A program made the position numbers and the translations under genes. A stretch of 64,000 nucleotides of DNA from Paraphysoderma sedebokerense (taxonomy: Eukaryota > Blastocladiomycota > Physodermatomycetes > Physodermatales > Physodermataceae): assembly GCA_025602915.1 (NCBI GenBank), contig JAHLJZ010000038.1, positions 147,752 to 211,751 of the forward strand, read 5' to 3'. The notes under the pieces were generated by a model, which did not search any database, was not told where the DNA came from, and worked only from the letters and a program-made list of their open reading frames with translations. This document shows, one piece after another, positions 26,368 through 37,566 of the stretch (its first letter is position 1; every line of letters begins with the position of its first letter).

Positions 26368-27444
26368 TCAAGAAGAGGAGTTAATAGCCTTTCCACTAGA
26401 ATTTGACTTGGTTTTTGGCCGTGCGTCGCCCTCCTCGTTGGTTTGAGCCAAGATGTAGATGTAGAGATAGAGAAGAGTTGGTTTGGCGATCTTAATCAAA
26501 TAAAAAGAAGAAGCACAGAAAAGTTAGCAATACCATCGACGTCAATAGGAGTTCCCGAAATAGGGAAAATAATGAAGTACCTGAGGAACTCTTTCCAGTT
26601 TCAGTGGAGCCAACACTACAATTAACGATACGCAGATCATATCCAACACACTAATGAACAACATTTGCTGAATTCGATAAATCAACCCATTATATTGTTG
26701 CTGGTTGCTTCCACTTTGATTCTTAAACCTATTACCAACTTTGAGGAACCAAAGGGAGTAGCAAAGGACGCAAAAGATGAGGAAAGAATCAAAAATGTCG
26801 TAATAGTGAAGTATGTTGATCGTATAATTAATTGCAATTTCAGAGAATAGACAGACAAAAGAACCAAGAGTGATCAAGTTGCGACCCCATGCTAGACATT
26901 TACTCACAGTAGGATGAGGACTAGGTAGTCGAACGAAAACATAACCAATTAATAGACGGAAAACACTGTTCATGAATTCATAACTTTTGTGGAAAACCTG
27001 TACGTTAGAATTCAAAAATAAATCATTAGTCAATCTTCCTAAATTGTTAAATTGCGCAACGAAAATATTAAGCAAAGACCATACCTGTTGCGCGTCAGAA
27101 GGAGCGAACTTGGTTAGCCACAAAGTGCAGTCCAAAATAAGCATGGTAGAATGCAGAAGCACCGCAAAGAAAATGAAAAGCATGTAGTAGTTTTTTGTTT
27201 TAGACTTCCTCATGGCGAGGACTTTTGGGAGTAATTGAAAAGTGACTAAAAAACCAAATACTACGGCATTGGATAAACTTGCTCCCTGAGGGGCACAGAT
27301 ACGTGGAAGGAAAATTCAAGAGAAAACAGTGACATGAGTTAAGACTCAATTCCAGATATTTAACTTTTAAGCTGCAACTTGAAATATATTCACCTTTCGA
27401 ACATATTGGCCCATGTCGAAGGTTTTTGGAGGAAACGTAGACAT
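26368..27444 (-). CDS. multi-pass membrane protein, unidentified (7TM-like)
   Basis: Starts MSTFPPKTFDMGQYVRK, splices to GASLSNAVVFGFLVTFQLLP, and runs through six or seven hydrophobic segments (for example YYMLFIFFAVLLHSTMLIL, LITLGSFVCLFSEIAINYTI, FLIFCVLCYSLWFL). A last exon at 26500-26368 is reached through an AAG acceptor and ends ARPKTKSNSSGKAINSSS, a polar, probably cytosolic tail. An in-frame, stop-free 87-nt segment starting with GTATGG and ending CAG, containing a TGACTAAT branch-like site, is probably an intron; removing it gives SDAQQ-VFHKSYEF. Charged loops between helices suggest a receptor or transporter topology. I do not recognise the family. Confidence 0.6.
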
Positions 27445-27754
27445 ATTTTGTAGGCTACTCGACTAGTGTGTGCTTTTGTTAGTAGGTGGGTATAATTTAT
27501 GGTGGTAGACGCAGAGATTTATCAGAGATTTATCCTTGAAAAATCAATCCGATGAATCTAGCCCAGCTTTGGCTGACTTGTAAATGATATATCTCCGCAT
27601 GACCGCATCGGCCCTAATTGGCTCCGCTCCGGTCGTTTTCTACTGAGAGCCTTGACTGATCACGGAGCGAGGCCCTTCTCGACTCTCTCCAGACGCGCGT
27701 GTTGTTAAATCACCCGATCCACCACCAGTAGTCCACCAGTCCACCACCCTACAT
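27445..27754. other. intergenic region upstream of the membrane-protein gene
   Basis: No supported gene. It contains a locally GC-rich stretch (27590-27715) and short direct repeats of a CCACCAGT-like unit next to the transposon-like element. It should include the promoter of the membrane-protein gene. Confidence 0.4.
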
Positions 27755-27854
27755 GGGGTTTCACACATTCAAGAGCCGACGAATTGCATCCGTGTGCGTG
27801 ACTGAGAACCGCTCGCGAACACGATTCCTTACACGATTCGCACATCCCCAGGTC

Positions 27855-27896
27855 AGTACCCTAGCGGGTAAACAAATTTTTCGTTCACACGTTCAC
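27855..27896 (+). repeat. perfect 42-bp inverted repeat, left arm
   Basis: Contains ACCCTAGCGGGTAAACAAAT and is identical to the reverse complement of 28640-28681. Confidence 0.9.
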
Positions 27897-28147
27897 ACGG
27901 CTTTAGTGAACGGGTGGGAGATGTGGGAAAATTCGCGGCCCAAAAGAATGCTTTCTACACTCTTTCTACACTCATCCTCAATTCCCAAAACAGCATCCTC
28001 CATGACAGAATGCACGACCTGGTGTTGCAATAGTTGTTTCTCTGATGTTTTAGAAGAGCTTGGAATCTTGGTGTGAGCACAAACTCTACAACCGATGTGC
28101 TCGTTGTCGGAAAGCGGAACCATTTCCCGGCCATATCTTCGACACAA
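27893..28147 (-). pseudogene. possible zinc-finger remnant inside the inverted-repeat element
   Basis: An 84-residue frame with CRVCAHTKIPSSSKTSEKQ followed by LLQHQVVH, giving a C-x2-C...H-x3-H spacing like a BED or C2H2 finger. It runs into the left inverted repeat at its 3' end. With no flanking transposase domain it is best treated as a remnant. It could also be chance. Confidence 0.3.
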
Positions 28148-28198
28148 AGGACGAGTTAAATGAATTTTTGAATACTAAATCAGAGAGGCCACTTTCAG

Positions 28199-28528
28199 CG
28201 GTTATCTAGACGAGGAACAAGATAAATCTGAAAATGATGAAACCAAAGATGAATCATACAAGAATTTGGAAAAGTTTGATCGCCTCGTCTACAAGGTAGA
28301 TATGTATGTGTGCTATCCGCCGATTACAAGTAGTCACTCACCAGATTTTTGTTTAAGGACGTGCCGCAACAGATTGATAATTACAACTGTGGGGTTTTCG
28401 TTATAGAATACATACGACGGATGATATTAGGAGCGGATATGACATCGCCAATTGATGGGGATGTGTTAAGATTGAAGATATTAGAAGCCTTGCAAAAGGT
28501 TTCCATAGAGCCCCTCAGTCGGACTTGA
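28199..28528 (+). pseudogene. Ulp1-like (C48) cysteine peptidase fragment inside the element
   Basis: Two short exons (28199-28295 and 28358-28528, AAG acceptor) join in frame as ...RLVYK | DVPQQIDNYNCGVFVIEYIR RMILGADMTS and end at a TGA. The Q-x-D-x-x-x-C-G-V-F block is the oxyanion-Gln and catalytic-Cys region of Ulp1/SENP peptidases. The preceding catalytic His and Asp blocks are not seen, so this is a fragment or the upstream exons are lost. Its location between inverted repeats marks it as transposon cargo. Confidence 0.6.
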
Positions 28529-28639
28529 TACATTGATCTATATATAGTATAATGACTTAAATAAATGCTTTCCGTCAATTATGCTTTCAAGCATATACTC
28601 TACTGGATCCTTCCTTCTGTAAAATTTTTCCAAGTCCCA

Positions 28640-28681
28640 GTGAACGTGTGAACGAAAAATTTGTTTACCCGCTAGGGTACT
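28640..28681 (-). repeat. perfect 42-bp inverted repeat, right arm
   Basis: Reverse complement of 27855-27896 with no mismatch. Further partial symmetry extends outward to 28752. Confidence 0.9.
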
Positions 28682-28752
28682 CATCCCCAGGTCCCCCAGT
28701 CACGCATTCGGATGCGATTCGTCGGGCGCGTTCGTGAATGTTGGAAACCCCC

Positions 28753-29070
28753 TATATATATTCGATGCGCAAGTGACAAGTTCCACTGTGTGACTGTTCT
28801 GACTGACGAATTGGTTGTTTGACAGCGTAAGTAGTGGTCAGAACAGGATGTGCTCGGGGTAAATCTACAAGTGTAGATTCACACCTAACTATCAAATTTC
28901 TGAAAAAGAAGTTCCAATTGATTGCTCCGTCATACCACCCCCGTTATGTGCGCCCAGACCCTTCTCAGAGCTATATACTTAAATGTCATCGAAGAATCTG
29001 CTTAATAAGTTGATATATTAATCAAGTCCTCGTGGGATATTCTACAGTGGGCAAATTAAAAAATTATTCT
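28753..29070. other. intergenic region
   Basis: No supported gene. A short perfect hairpin (AATCTACA-AG-TGTAGATT) lies near 28864; its meaning is unknown. Confidence 0.4.
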
Positions 29071-30987
29071 TTAAATATCTACAACGCCATACACCAAACA
29101 CCTCGGACCGCCGACTCTACTCTCCACCACTTCCACCAACTCCAACCTACAACCCCCACCCATAACCTCTTTATTCAATCGTTCCACCAACTTTGTCACC
29201 TCCAAAAACTGTCCCAACCCAGCTTCAAATAAAACGTGTCCCCCAATTTTAATCAACTTCGGTCCCATCGTCAAGATACTTTGAACGATTGTTTCGTAGG
29301 ATTCTAAACCTGATGTACCAGAGAACAACGCGATAGATGGTTCGTGAGTGATCATTTGACTTTGTTGTTGTACGGTGTGGTTGGATGTCGAAGTCAGGGA
29401 GGGGAGGTAAGGTGGGTTGGAAACTATCATGTCAAATGGAGGTTTAAAGTTATGGTGAGTCTGTGTAAGGGAACCGGGAAAACAGTCGACTTGGTTTGGA
29501 AGATTGTTTAATTTTGAAAAGTCGAGGTTTATAAATTTTGCCCGGTCAGTCAAGTTGTGTCGTATGGCGTTTTGGCGGGCAATACAGAGCGCATCATCCG
29601 ACACATCTAGACCGATACCAACGGCATTTTTGACGTGATGTAGAATCGATAATAAAATACAGCCGCTTCCTGTACCGAGATCTAATATTTTGGGTGAATT
29701 AGAATTAGAAAGTAACGGGATTGCTTTGGAAATGAGCGTTTCAGTAGATGGTCTTGGAATCATGACTGCCGGGGAAACAGTAAATGTCAAGCCAAAGAAT
29801 TCCTAGGCACAGAGGGTTAATTGAATCAACCGAAATACGATGTACAAATCATGCTGTACCTTGTGGCCCGCAATATACGCCACTGGTTTCCCTTTCTGAA
29901 GATCCATTTCTTCAGCATCCACATGTACATCCACCCCCGCCTTTTCCAACTCTTCCAACATTCTTTTCTGCTTCGCTTCCCAAAACTTCATTTCTCTATT
30001 CCTCAACGCCTCAAATTTCGGGTTCTCTGCCACTTCAAATTCCATCGTCTCCCCCGTCACAGGATGCCGAAACTTCATAAACCGTAACATCAAAAACATT
30101 CCCTTTTGTCTACTATTTTGGAGTTGTCTTGTATCCCCTGAATTCCCGATGACCGGTATCCCAGCGTTTAAACAATGTATTTGGATTTGATGGCCAACGA
30201 AACCGGAAATAGGTTCAGCGTCTACGCTTGAGATATAATCTGATGCTGTACATTTCGTTTCTTGAATGAGGGTTAACCTTGTAGACGCCGGTTTCGATTC
30301 GATTGGATCTGTGATAATAATTTCTGACGGGGACTTAAAATCAATGTGTGGTTGTGACGAGGGTTGAATTTTATTCGAGGATTCGGTGGATAAACTGTTG
30401 GACGATCGTGAATTGGCGGTCGGAAATGAACCAATCACTAAAGCTCTATATCTTGTCTGTATCATATTATTCTTCCATAATTTAATCAACTGTTTCCGAA
30501 CTTGAACCGTTTTGGCGACCAATACTAACCCAGTCAATGATTTTCCGAGTTGATTGATACATTGCGGTCTTTCCAGATACTCGTCACTCGACGGACCATC
30601 TTGTTCGGTTCTCTCAGGAAAAGACAACAAAAATTTCAACACATGTTCTACATTTTTTTCTGGTGCGGTTTGGCAAGTTAAATTAGACGGTTTATGTACT
30701 ACAGCTAGGTACCGATCTTCGTATACAATCGGGATATCAATGTTATTTCGGGATCGTTCAAACTGGACGGTATCGTGAATCAAAGTGATACGGTCGTCGG
30801 TGTGTACGACTCTTGAATCTTCGGCTGGGATATCGTTGACGAGGATTTGACGAGATTTTAGGAATGAGTGTGCGATGCTTCGGCTTGTGAGGACACTGGG
30901 GAAGGCATGACGAACGAGTTTGGATAGCCGTTGGCCGTCTTCGGAAGGAGTGACTGTGTGGTTTAGACGAGTGGGAGAAGACTTCAT
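29071..30987 (-). CDS. fusion: S4 domain + degenerate RluA-type pseudouridine synthase + PrmC/HemK methyltransferase
   Basis: Two exons (30987-29860, 29802-29071) give 619 residues. Residues about 15-70 form an S4 RNA-binding domain (DGQRLSKLVRHAFPSVL...SRQILVNDIP). Residues about 85-330 follow the RluA fold (VYEDRYLAVVHKPSNLTCQ, TRYRALVIGSF, GHQIQIHCLNAGIPVIGN, KFRHPVTGETMEFEV). The catalytic HRLD box is replaced by NQLG at about 145-148, so the aspartate is missing. From about 345 on comes HemK: GKPVAYIAGHK | EFFGLTFTV, MIPRPSTETL, ILDLGTGSGCILLSIL and FDMIVSNPPYLPSL with the NPPY catalytic motif. HemK enzymes methylate the Gln of the GGQ motif in release factors. The splice joining the parts is exact. 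A mitochondrial role is likely but inferred. Confidence 0.88.
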
Positions 30988-31389
30988 TTATTGTTTCAGC
31001 ATTATTAGGTCAGTACTTCAGGGAAAATTGCTTTTGGTTTTTGGTTTGTGGAGGAGGGGGATTTAGGGATAGTTTGAATGGACGATTGACGATTCTCAAT
31101 TCCTCCATTTTTTTTTGTACATTCAGACAATGGACTCCGCATTCCGCGCCCCTGGTCAGCGACCGCGGATTCATTGGCAAACTGAATAAAATTTACATAG
31201 AACGCATTCTTTCAGTATATGAGCTGTTGTCAGGGTATATTTATCTTATATAAAGCATCATTGTCATGACATCGATCATTTGCCGATACAGCTTCAACGA
31301 AGTTCTCCTTAACATCTTTCTGGACAAATCTCGTCTTCGTTCATCTAAGAATATATTGGGTTAATTCAATTTTCAGCACTGTTGCGCAC
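30988..31389. other. intergenic region
   Basis: About 400 nt between two minus-strand genes, expected to hold the promoter of the S4/PrmC fusion gene and the 3' UTR of the upstream gene. No gene is seen. Confidence 0.4.
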
Positions 31390-32484
31390 TCATTTGATCT
31401 CGTATTCACCATCCACAACGCCTCCGCTACCTCCTCGACCATCTACATCTACATTGACTTTCCTGCCATCCGCATCTACCACACTCAGTCGTCTCAGAAA
31501 CACTCGTCCAGAGTCTTGCTCAACTTCGCCTACTGCCTCAACTTCGATACCATCTCCCATCTCATATCTACTTTTAGAGGCTACGCCAAACACAATGGTC
31601 AATTTGTTCTCTCTCTTATTCCGTCCTAAGCCACCGCTGCTCATTGACCTTGAATCAATCATGAACGGACGAGTAAAGTTCAAATCGTCAAGATTGGTGT
31701 ATCTAAATATTTTGGACAAAGCGTCCGATTGAGAAGTCTGAAATTGCAATTTTTGGACAAGTGTATCCGTGGCGAGACGATGTAACTGAGTGACGGCGTG
31801 GGAAGAAGGGTACATCAACGGCACTCGAAAATCTCGAGCCAATTGTTCTATCATTTTACTCAGTCCAGCAAAGGGCGGATACACATTGGATCCCGCGGAA
31901 GCGGAAGTGCGACCGAATAAATCATTTCGGTCTTTTTGGTTCTTACGGTTCATCATCCATGGATCAAAATCGCTGTAAGGTGAGACTCCGAAATAAGATC
32001 TTGCAAATCTATACACTCCATATCCGACGGCTAACCCCACTATGGGTGTGAGTAAACCGAGGATGGGTTGCACAAAGAGGAACGTCAAGAAACCAGCTCC
32101 CACCGAGATTCCAATTTTCGCAGGGCGGGAAAGTTGAGAAAATGGGTCATCCGAACGACTTGAATAGTAACGGCGGAGGCAGCTCGACCGAAGTGAAGGT
32201 AGAGATCTGACGGAAAGTATCAAGTTGAATGGAGATGAATGACATAGTTTTCGGACGAAGTAAGCTGAGGAAGTCGATAAACTTCGATGGGAAAACGGGG
32301 AAATAAGTTGTGTTTGACGAAACACAAATAATGGTTGAGAACTGTTCATTAAGTCGTTTCCGAGTTTATGAACGAATCGTCGATAGCTCGGTGTGACAAA
32401 ACGACAATTGTGTGAATGTGCGAGGCGGCTGATAAATCCAAAATTCATCGACAGTGGTAAAGACTTTGATTTCAAGAGATGCAT
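31390..32484 (-). CDS. mitochondrial-looking membrane protein, unidentified
   Basis: A single frame of 364 residues. The first 110 or so residues are rich in Arg, Ser and His with almost no acidic residues (FISRLAHSHNCRFVTPSYRR, LRRYYSSRSDD), like a long mitochondrial presequence. One or two hydrophobic segments follow (IGISVGAGFLTFLFVQPIL, LLTPIVGLAVGYGVYRF). The C-terminal half is soluble, with a beta-rich end (KLTIVFGVASKSRYEMGDG, GEVEQDSGRVFLRRLSVVD) and a Gly-rich tail. The layout fits an inner-membrane protein with a matrix or intermembrane domain. I do not recognise the family. Confidence 0.65.
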   Translation of the reverse strand: MHLLKSKSLPLSMNFGFISRLAHSHNCRFVTPSYRRFVHKLGNDLMNSSQPLFVFRQTQLISPFSHRSLSTSSAYFVRKLCHSSPFNLILSVRSLPSLRSSCLRRYYSSRSDDPFSQLSRPAKIGISVGAGFLTFLFVQPILGLLTPIVGLAVGYGVYRFARSYFGVSPYSDFDPWMMNRKNQKDRNDLFGRTSASAGSNVYPPFAGLSKMIEQLARDFRVPLMYPSSHAVTQLHRLATDTLVQKLQFQTSQSDALSKIFRYTNLDDLNFTRPFMIDSRSMSSGGLGRNKRENKLTIVFGVASKSRYEMGDGIEVEAVGEVEQDSGRVFLRRLSVVDADGRKVNVDVDGRGGSGGVVDGEYEIK

Positions 32485-33693
32485 GGCCCCTATAATAGTT
32501 TTATCTATTGAGTTCTAGTAAGTCTAGAATCTAGATGTTCGATGATAGGGGATAGGAGCGGAACAGAGAAAAGACGAGGCGGGCGGCGGCAAGCAAATCC
32601 GCAATCAGTTGGAAATTGGACGGCCCCGCTCTCCCACCTCTTCCGAGTCTTGACAACTGTCTTGACCTCTGGTGACAAGACCACTGCCGATCCATTGACG
32701 AAGGTGGCCACATATGATGCAATTTGAGTGTGAAAGTGATGCGAGTATATATTTTACCCAGGTGAATTGACGATCGATGTGTTGATAAAAGTTTTGCTCT
32801 AATTGGGATGATAGAACCCTAGATGGCGCTGGCGAGAGCGGCAGAATAGATTCAGCACTCCCTCAGTTGGCTCAACGAGCATTTAGAGATCACCTTGCGA
32901 GAAAAAGAGAGCCTACTCATGTGCATTTATTTTGTATATGCTTTCAATAATGGAAAATATGAAGATTGTGACAAGGTGCAGCTGGATTAATGTATTTTTA
33001 TTTATTTTGGGTGGATCTAAGGGGAGCTGCGGATTGGGTTATTGGTCATTAGGTGTGTGCTTTGGATCCAAAGCAGTAATTTCAGGACCAGTGACATCAG
33101 ACGTGAAGTGTAGTAATTTTCAAAGGGTCCAAAAATCCGCTCCGTCGGTGTAAATTAGCAGGTCATTTAGAGGTGGCTTGATAGCCGAGAGTTTATTGTG
33201 CGATTGCGACTGAGCAGAAGAGCGGGAGGGGGTGGTCGTGATATGGGAGCTTTGAATGAGAGCAGTGCTGAGTGGCAGTGGGGAGCCAAGCGGGGAGGAT
33301 AAGCCGAGAGGGAATTGAAGAGGGAATGGGGAATTGGGAATGGGGAGGAATGGGGAATGGAATGAACAGTGACGCGTTGGGCAGTCTGAGTGAACAGATG
33401 AACGGGGACAGCGTGAGGGTGTGACTGTGTTGCTCAACCGCCGGCCTGGCCCTCTCTGCTGATAATTGGAAATGGCCTGGGCAGAGTGGCACACATTATT
33501 TCATTTCCCAGATTCCCTCTCATTCCCTCCCATCCCTCATCCCCCACATCTCTCATCTCACAACAGAAAAAAAGGTACAAAGCCCCCGTGCTAAGGGAAC
33601 ACACTCTCACTCTCTCCCCTGTATATATATATACTCCCTCCCTCTTCCCTCTCCCTTGATCGATCCCCCTATCCTCATTCCAACCCAAGCACT
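32485..33693. other. intergenic region upstream of the kinase gene
   Basis: About 1.2 kb with no supported gene. It includes a purine-rich minisatellite-like tract (33308-33361) and a CT-rich stretch ending just before the kinase start. It is probably an extended promoter and 5' UTR. Confidence 0.5.
33308..33361 (+). repeat. GGGAAT-type purine-rich imperfect tandem repeat
   Basis: Repeated units of the kind GGGAAT, GGGGAAT and GGGAATT follow each other over about 54 nt, about 330 nt upstream of the kinase start codon. Purine asymmetry and G-runs could allow triplex or quadruplex structures. Confidence 0.6.
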
Positions 33694-35764
<2,071 letters not shown>

Positions 35765-36634
35765 ATCCGCGTTTTGACTCTTCTTTCCGCATCGCCGATT
35801 GTACTCTATCCTTCAATAATTCTTGTCCTGCTTCCTCTCCTCTACGCAATCATCTCCTTTCTTGGCTCTGAAATCACAGCGACCTTTCTTTATTTCGCAT
35901 CTTGATCTCTGTTACTTCGGGCTGTTGATCAATTCACTTCTCTATTAAACCGCTAATCTTGAATCTCTCGTTCTCAATTACGAATGACTGTACAAATCAC
36001 ACTCTTCGCCTAACACCTCAGTAATGTTTCTACAATCTCAATCTCTCGTGGCCCAGCATCGACTTTCAATCGATCACTACGTCTGTACATCTGTGTATAA
36101 TTCTATATTCTTAACCCCTCTTTGCGATACCCCAAAACATAATTCTCTCGTCTATTCGAAGTTTGAAGGCGAGACAATACCAATCATGTGTATATATTTT
36201 CAATTCTATGTCGTCATCACATGTGTGATTGCCGTGTGCGGTGGAAAGGTTGAATTCTAGAACGATGGGCCTAACTTTAGCTTTTTAGCGTGTCTGAAAG
36301 TAGTCAACTGAAACTTTACTGGCACGATATTTTGTATATAGCGAATCAAATGGTGAGGACTGAGAAAATGGAGGATAAGGAATGTATAAAAGTTTGTCAT
36401 TGTACGCGAGAATAAAACCTGCTCATTCAAAAAAATGAATTCCTTTTGGCATGTTGGTTCCCAATTAACTAAAAAAGCATCCTCTGCTAGGCGCCTGCAT
36501 CATGATGAGCTCTTTCTTTCTTATTATCATTGACATAGAAGCTTTCAATGTGACCGACAACATCACTCCACTTCCGAATCGACGAATACTCTAGTCCCAA
36601 GTTCCTAACCGATCCGCCTCCTTTCAATCATCCA
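35765..36634. other. intergenic region between kinase and EVE gene 3' ends
   Basis: About 870 nt of pyrimidine-rich, AT-rich sequence between convergent genes. No supported gene; probably 3' UTRs. Confidence 0.5.
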
Positions 36635-37306
36635 CTATTCCACCAATTCAGCCCACCCCTTCACAATCGTATCAAAATCGTCTTTTCCAATCTCCACTAA
36701 ACTACGTCTAAACACCAACCCCCAGTTTCTTTTCCAATTTTTACCATCTCCTCCATCTCCTCCTTCTTTCCCTTCTTTTCCAGCGTTTCCATCGTTTCCT
36801 TTTTGTCCCCGGTTACCATGAACAGAACCAAATTTACCACCGTTACCAGTGACAACTTTCAATTCCGATAAAATAGGTTGAATAGATTTGTTCCCTTTTG
36901 TTTCGTAATATTTTATGTTTCTTCGCCATGGGTGAAGTTTACAATCCATTTTCTTGAATTTTCCGACTTTTGCAGGAGTTTTGTTTGTTTTTTGAATTGC
37001 ATCAGGTACGCTATTACTTCCACCCATTTCAACAGATTCAGAGCGTCTAGAGGATCTAGAGGATTCAGAGGGTTCAACGTTCACTTGGTACATTTCACTC
37101 ATCACTTTACCCACCGCCGTGAACGATTGTATCTTTTGGGATTTAGGATTCAATGATTGTCGCGGGGAATAATAGATTAAGTAGTCGTTTATACTTAATT
37201 TAGACAATTCATTGGGTCGACCGTGACCGAGTTGAGCGGTGTTCGTGGAAACACCGAGACGGACGTGGTCTTGGGTTGCGATGCCGATGAAGTAGCGGGG
37301 TGGCAT
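36635..37306 (-). CDS. EVE-domain (UPF0310-type) protein with collagen-like insert
   Basis: A single frame of 223 residues, starting MPPRYFIGIATQDHVRLGVS. The EVE fold is shown by FIGIATQDHV, the hydrophilic AQLGHGRPNELSKLSINDYL segment, IYYSPRQSL, IQSFTAVGKVM and the later LHPWRRNIKYYE. The domain closes with NWGLVFRRSLVEIGKDDFDT. EVE domains bind modified bases or serve as RNA-associated modules, and UPF0310 proteins are mainly bacterial. Between about residues 158 and 190 lies an uninterrupted run of Gly-X-Y triplets, which a bacterial relative would not need. There are no introns. Horizontal origin is possible but not shown. Confidence 0.8.
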   Translation of the reverse strand: MPPRYFIGIATQDHVRLGVSTNTAQLGHGRPNELSKLSINDYLIYYSPRQSLNPKSQKIQSFTAVGKVMSEMYQVNVEPSESSRSSRRSESVEMGGSNSVPDAIQKTNKTPAKVGKFKKMDCKLHPWRRNIKYYETKGNKSIQPILSELKVVTGNGGKFGSVHGNRGQKGNDGNAGKEGKEGGDGGDGKNWKRNWGLVFRRSLVEIGKDDFDTIVKGWAELVE

Positions 37307-37566
37307 TTTTTTGGGGGGTGTCGGGATTCGGAATTTGGGGAATAAGAGTGGTGGTTACATGAAGGATTTTGGTGGTAGCGTTTTTGTGGGTTATGGTGAT
37401 GCTGCGGTTTTTCCGGGTTCGGTGGGTTGGAACAGAATGTTCAATGTACCGACGTACCAACGTGTCGGGTGCGGGTCCACTCGAATTCATCAAAGTCGAA
37501 GCCTTTCTGAAACTTCAACCTCTGGACTTGACGATACATTTGGACCGTAAATCCGGTCACAAAAAC

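Larger units (their letters stand above)
27755..28752. mobile_element. about 1-kb DNA-transposon-like element with long terminal inverted repeats
   Basis: Outer arms 27755-27804 and 28697-28752 are inverted copies that start GGGGTTT, with scattered mismatches. Inner arms 27855-27896 and 28640-28681 are a perfect 42-bp inverted repeat. Inside lie a plus-strand Ulp1-peptidase fragment and a minus-strand frame with a C2H2/BED-like pattern. No transposase is visible, so the element is probably non-autonomous or decayed. Long inverted repeats with a Ulp1 gene recall Mutator-like elements, but the superfamily is not established. A target-site duplication is not clear (flanks CTACAT and CTATAT are only similar). 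Confidence 0.7.

Noticed and set aside
28741-28760. Target-site duplication for the inverted-repeat element
   Set aside because: CTACAT and CTATAT flanks are only similar, and T/A-rich sequence makes a match likely by chance.
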